17,833 nt of DNA from Dyella_B sp035486915. Its GTDB lineage: Bacteria > Pseudomonadota > Gammaproteobacteria > Xanthomonadales > Rhodanobacteraceae. How positions within the stretch are numbered: position 1 is the first letter of the stretch; each line of letters begins with the position of its first letter. The position numbers and the translations under genes are program-made. Of the stretch, positions 14,871 through 17,833 are shown in pieces. Under the pieces are notes generated by a model that was given only the letters and a program-made list of their open reading frames with translations, was not told the origin of the DNA and did no database searches. The DNA is taken from positions 1 through 17,833 of the forward strand of contig NZ_DATHMR010000141.1 in NCBI RefSeq assembly GCF_035486915.1. The letters run 5' to 3'.

Positions 14871-17117
14871 ATGACTTTGCGCCACCTGGGCATGACTGGT
14901 TTGTTTCTCGCCCTCTGCGGATGTGCTGCGAGCGCATTCAGCGCGACCGATCCGAGCTTTCTTCTCACGGGTACCGCCGACAACTTCGGCAGCTACTTTC
15001 CCACTTATCTGGCGAACGGTTATTTCTCCACCATGACGTCGCCACGCGGCACGGAACCCAATCGCGCGTACATGGTTGCCTTCATGGATTACAGCAAAGG
15101 CGACATTGCACGTCCGGCCGCGATTCCCGGCTGGAGCGAGATCGACTACAACCCTGGCGGCGGCTGGCTCAACGCCACGCGTCTGGATAAAAAAATCTTC
15201 GCCGATTATTCGCAGACGCTGGACATGCACGATGGCACGCTCACCACGCGTTATCGCTTCGATTACGCGAACAAACAGACCGACGTGCAGGTGATTACCT
15301 TCGTCAGTCAGGCCGACCCCCATCTCGCGGCGACGCAGATTTCCATCACGCCGCAGTTCGATGGCAACGTCGAACTCACCTTTCCAATTCGGCTCTGGTC
15401 CGAATATCAACCTCGCCTGCCGATCGGCAGCATGACGGGCGATCAGATGATCGCTGCCGTCATCGCGAGCGGACAGAGCCTGGACAACAAACCCATACCC
15501 ACACCCGACCGCGCCGCGGTGTGGTATCCGGGATATACGCAAGTCCAATCGAGCGATGGAGATACCAAGCAGCTCACGCTATGGCTCGATGGTCGTGCCG
15601 CGCAAGGCCTCAGCATGGCCGAAGCAGCGGCCATTGCGCTACCGGCGGGGCTATCGGTCGATAGCGTAAAGCTCGACAAGACGTCGGATCTCTTGTCGTT
15701 GCATATCACCGCCAAAGTAAAAAAGGGCACGACCTACACGTTCACGAAGTACCTGGCAGCGTCGCGTCAGGATTGGGGTGGCACAGCGAAAGACGATGTG
15801 GCTTTGGCGCAACAGGCGCGTCAAACCGGTTTCAACACGCTGCTGGGCAGGCATCAATCCGCATGGCACGAGCTGTGGAAATCCGACATCGTCATAGACG
15901 GCGATCCGCAAGTGCAGAAAGCGGTTCATTCGGATCTCTATTACTTGCTGTCCAACACGACCATCGGTACGGCGTGGCCCATGGGCGCGTGCGCGCTTAC
16001 GCCGAACTATGCGGGGCACGCGTTCTGGGATAGCGATTCCTGGGTGTTTCCTGCATTGCTTCTGTTGCATCCCGAACGAGCCAAACCCATCGTAATGTTC
16101 CGCAACCGCACCATGCAGCCGGCGCGTGAACGCGCGATTCAATACGGCGCCAAGGGAACGATGTATCCGTGGGAAGCCGATCCGCAGACCGGCGTCGATA
16201 ACACACCGCACTTTGCGTACGGTGTGTATCGCGAGATTCATGTCAACGCCGATATCGCCATCGCGCAATGGCAGTACTACCTGGCCAGCAACGACACGGC
16301 GTGGCTCAAGCAATACGGTTGGCCGGTGATTCACGACGTCGCAGAATTCTGGGCGAGCCGGGTGACGTACAACCCGGCGAAAGATCGCTACGAAATCATG
16401 CATGTCACCTCGCCCGATGAAGCGTATGACGACGTGCCGAACGACTCGTTCACCAACGCTGCCGCACGCAAGGCACTTCTTATCGCCATCGACGTGGCAA
16501 AACTGACGGGACAACCGGCAGACCCGAAGTGGTCGGAGATTGCATCGAAGATGTACATCCCGTTCCTGGATAAGGAACAGCGTCATCTCGATTTCGACGA
16601 ATCGGTTCCGCACGACAAGATCACCTGGATGGGTTCCTCGCTGGCGTGGTTGATGTATCCGAACCTCGATCTATCGATGTCCGACGCCGTGCGCCGCAAC
16701 GACTTCGACTTCCAGCTGCACGAGCTGAAAGTGCACGGGGACGATCCCAACGAAATGATGATGGTGATGCTCGCTGTAGGCGCTTCGGAACTGGGCGACG
16801 CAAAATCAGCCGGGGACTGGATCCAGCGCAATCTCGTCGGATTCCTCAAACCACCCTTCAACGTGCGCACCGAAACGGTGGCGAATAACGCGGGCTACAT
16901 CCTTGCGACGTCGGCGGGCTTCGTGCAAAGCATGGTGTACGGTTTCACCGGCCTGCGCATCGACGACAAGGGTCTGGACGCTGCCTACGCACCGCAACTT
17001 CCGCCATCATGGAAGTCGCTGAGGCTTCGTCACATCAGCTTCCGCGGCAAGCTTTACGACATCACCGTCCAGCGCGATGCATCGGGCAAAGCAACACTGA
17101 TTCGCCAACCGCTATAA
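14871..17117 (+). CDS. exported GH65 alpha-glucosidase (kojibiose hydrolase / acid-trehalase-like)
   Basis: A 748-residue GH65 enzyme with an export signal (MTLRHLGMTGLFLALCGCAA...), either cleaved after AFSA or lipidated at the Cys of LCGC, so probably periplasmic. The (alpha/alpha)6 catalytic domain shows GHAFWDSDSWVFPALLLL (residues 382-399), catalytic acid E517 in HVTSPDEAYDDV, and E668 in VRTETVANNAGYI. That second glutamate is where GH65 hydrolases have the catalytic base; in the upstream phosphorylase the matching stretch reads GNTSHG. It therefore looks like a hydrolase of the acid-trehalase, glucosylgalactosyl-hydroxylysine-glucosidase or bacterial kojibiose-hydrolase side of the family. 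ATG 14871 has GGAG 5 bases upstream; GTG 14844 is a weaker alternative. It is 45 bases after the MFS gene. Confidence 0.85.
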   Translation: MTLRHLGMTGLFLALCGCAASAFSATDPSFLLTGTADNFGSYFPTYLANGYFSTMTSPRGTEPNRAYMVAFMDYSKGDIARPAAIPGWSEIDYNPGGGWLNATRLDKKIFADYSQTLDMHDGTLTTRYRFDYANKQTDVQVITFVSQADPHLAATQISITPQFDGNVELTFPIRLWSEYQPRLPIGSMTGDQMIAAVIASGQSLDNKPIPTPDRAAVWYPGYTQVQSSDGDTKQLTLWLDGRAAQGLSMAEAAAIALPAGLSVDSVKLDKTSDLLSLHITAKVKKGTTYTFTKYLAASRQDWGGTAKDDVALAQQARQTGFNTLLGRHQSAWHELWKSDIVIDGDPQVQKAVHSDLYYLLSNTTIGTAWPMGACALTPNYAGHAFWDSDSWVFPALLLLHPERAKPIVMFRNRTMQPARERAIQYGAKGTMYPWEADPQTGVDNTPHFAYGVYREIHVNADIAIAQWQYYLASNDTAWLKQYGWPVIHDVAEFWASRVTYNPAKDRYEIMHVTSPDEAYDDVPNDSFTNAAARKALLIAIDVAKLTGQPADPKWSEIASKMYIPFLDKEQRHLDFDESVPHDKITWMGSSLAWLMYPNLDLSMSDAVRRNDFDFQLHELKVHGDDPNEMMMVMLAVGASELGDAKSAGDWIQRNLVGFLKPPFNVRTETVANNAGYILATSAGFVQSMVYGFTGLRIDDKGLDAAYAPQLPPSWKSLRLRHISFRGKLYDITVQRDASGKATLIRQPL

Positions 17118-17142
17118 CCATCCAACCCAACCACACGAGCCA

Positions 17143-17833
17143 ATGTCCAACTTATCGCCCACCGTTCTCGATGCCATGCGGCATGTTGGCGTGTTGCTGC
17201 AAACGGGCGATTTTCGTGGCGCGCGCGATCGGCTCCAGGCGATCGTCGAACAACATCCCGACTACGCTGAAGCACTGCGCTTGCTCGGTGGCGTTCGACT
17301 GGCGCTGGGCGATAACGAAGGCGCCGAAGCGCTGTTGCGCAAAGCCGTGGCCGTCGATCCGGGCTGGGCACCCTCGCTGGCAACGCTCGGCGAGTTGCTG
17401 CTGAACAGCGGACGTCAGGACGAAGCGGTCCCGCTATTACAACGCGCGGCCCAGCGCATGCCGCACGCAGCCTTGTTGCTTGCGCGTTATTACAACGATC
17501 GCCAGCGCCCTGCCGAGGCGCTGGTCATCGCTGCACCGCTGTGCGCTTCCGGACAGGCCCCGGCGGAGCTGGTCACGCAACACGTCGCTGCACTTGCGGC
17601 GCTCGGACGCCAAAACGAAGCCGTCGGCTTTTATCGCAAGCTGTTGGACGCATCGCCCGACAATCCGGCCATCGCACACGCACTGGCGATTGCCTTGGCG
17701 GCAGCCTCCCAGCACGCCGAAGCCGAACGCGCCACCGATCACGCGCTCGCAAGCGGTCATAAGACGGCAGCCGTCTATTTCACGCATGCAAACAGCCAGA
17801 TTGCACTGGGCGAGTTCGAACATGCGGAAACTT
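17143..17833 (+). CDS. tetratricopeptide-repeat protein (partial, cut by the window edge)
   Basis: Starts at ATG 17143, only 25 bases after the periplasmic GH65 gene, and runs off the right end; 230 codons are visible. The sequence is a chain of TPR helices: LLQTGDFRGARDRLQAIVEQ then HPDYAEALRLLGGVRLALGD, followed by GWAPSLATLGELLLNSGRQDEAVPLL and further degenerate units to the end. No signal peptide is evident. In Xanthomonadales and Caulobacterales, sugar loci with TonB receptors often carry a TPR protein with a C-terminal 2OG-Fe(II) oxygenase-like or sulfotransferase-like domain. That part would lie outside the window, so no function is assigned. The close spacing suggests it belongs to the sugar operon. 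Confidence 0.8.
   Translation, partial: MSNLSPTVLDAMRHVGVLLQTGDFRGARDRLQAIVEQHPDYAEALRLLGGVRLALGDNEGAEALLRKAVAVDPGWAPSLATLGELLLNSGRQDEAVPLLQRAAQRMPHAALLLARYYNDRQRPAEALVIAAPLCASGQAPAELVTQHVAALAALGRQNEAVGFYRKLLDASPDNPAIAHALAIALAAASQHAEAERATDHALASGHKTAAVYFTHANSQIALGEFEHAET

Overview
The window looks like a chromosomal segment from a gammaproteobacterium of the Xanthomonadales, most likely the Rhodanobacteraceae (Dyella/Luteibacter/Rhodanobacter type). The main clues are high-GC codon use, a sucC-sucD operon divergent from a PilS-type sensor kinase (an arrangement known from Xanthomonas and Xylella), and a LacI / TonB-receptor / MFS / glycosidase sugar locus of a kind common in this order. I see no rRNA, tRNA, CRISPR array, transposase or integrase.

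Left part, minus strand (1-2282): two translationally coupled genes, an acetoacetate-decarboxylase-like protein and an FAD/NAD(P)-dependent oxidoreductase of the phytoene-desaturase/amine-oxidase type. The second runs off the left edge. Their pathway is not evident. Next comes a short intergenic stretch with a REP-like palindrome and the strong sucCD terminator, then sucD and sucC (minus strand, TCA cycle). Divergent from sucC is a complete pilS-like membrane histidine kinase (plus strand). Its expected partner pilR does not follow.

Middle and right part (6468-17833): instead of pilR there is a self-contained alpha-glucoside utilisation locus. A LacI-family repressor (minus strand) faces a cytoplasmic GH65 phosphorylase fused to a HAD beta-phosphoglucomutase (plus strand). 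Between them is a perfect 32-bp inverted repeat made of two copies of a self-complementary 12-mer, lying over a good sigma-70 -35 box: a very likely operator. Downstream, all on the plus strand, follow a TonB-dependent outer-membrane receptor, an MFS inner-membrane transporter, a second, exported GH65 enzyme with hydrolase features, and the start of a TPR protein cut by the window edge.

Proposed logic (inference): the receptor brings an alpha-glucosyl di- or oligosaccharide across the outer membrane. The periplasmic GH65 hydrolase cleaves part of it, and the MFS protein carries sugar into the cytoplasm. There the fused enzyme phosphorolyses an alpha-linked disaccharide to beta-glucose-1-phosphate and converts that to glucose-6-phosphate in the same polypeptide. 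The LacI protein gates the locus. Substrate identity (kojibiose, nigerose, trehalose or maltose type) cannot be fixed from sequence alone.
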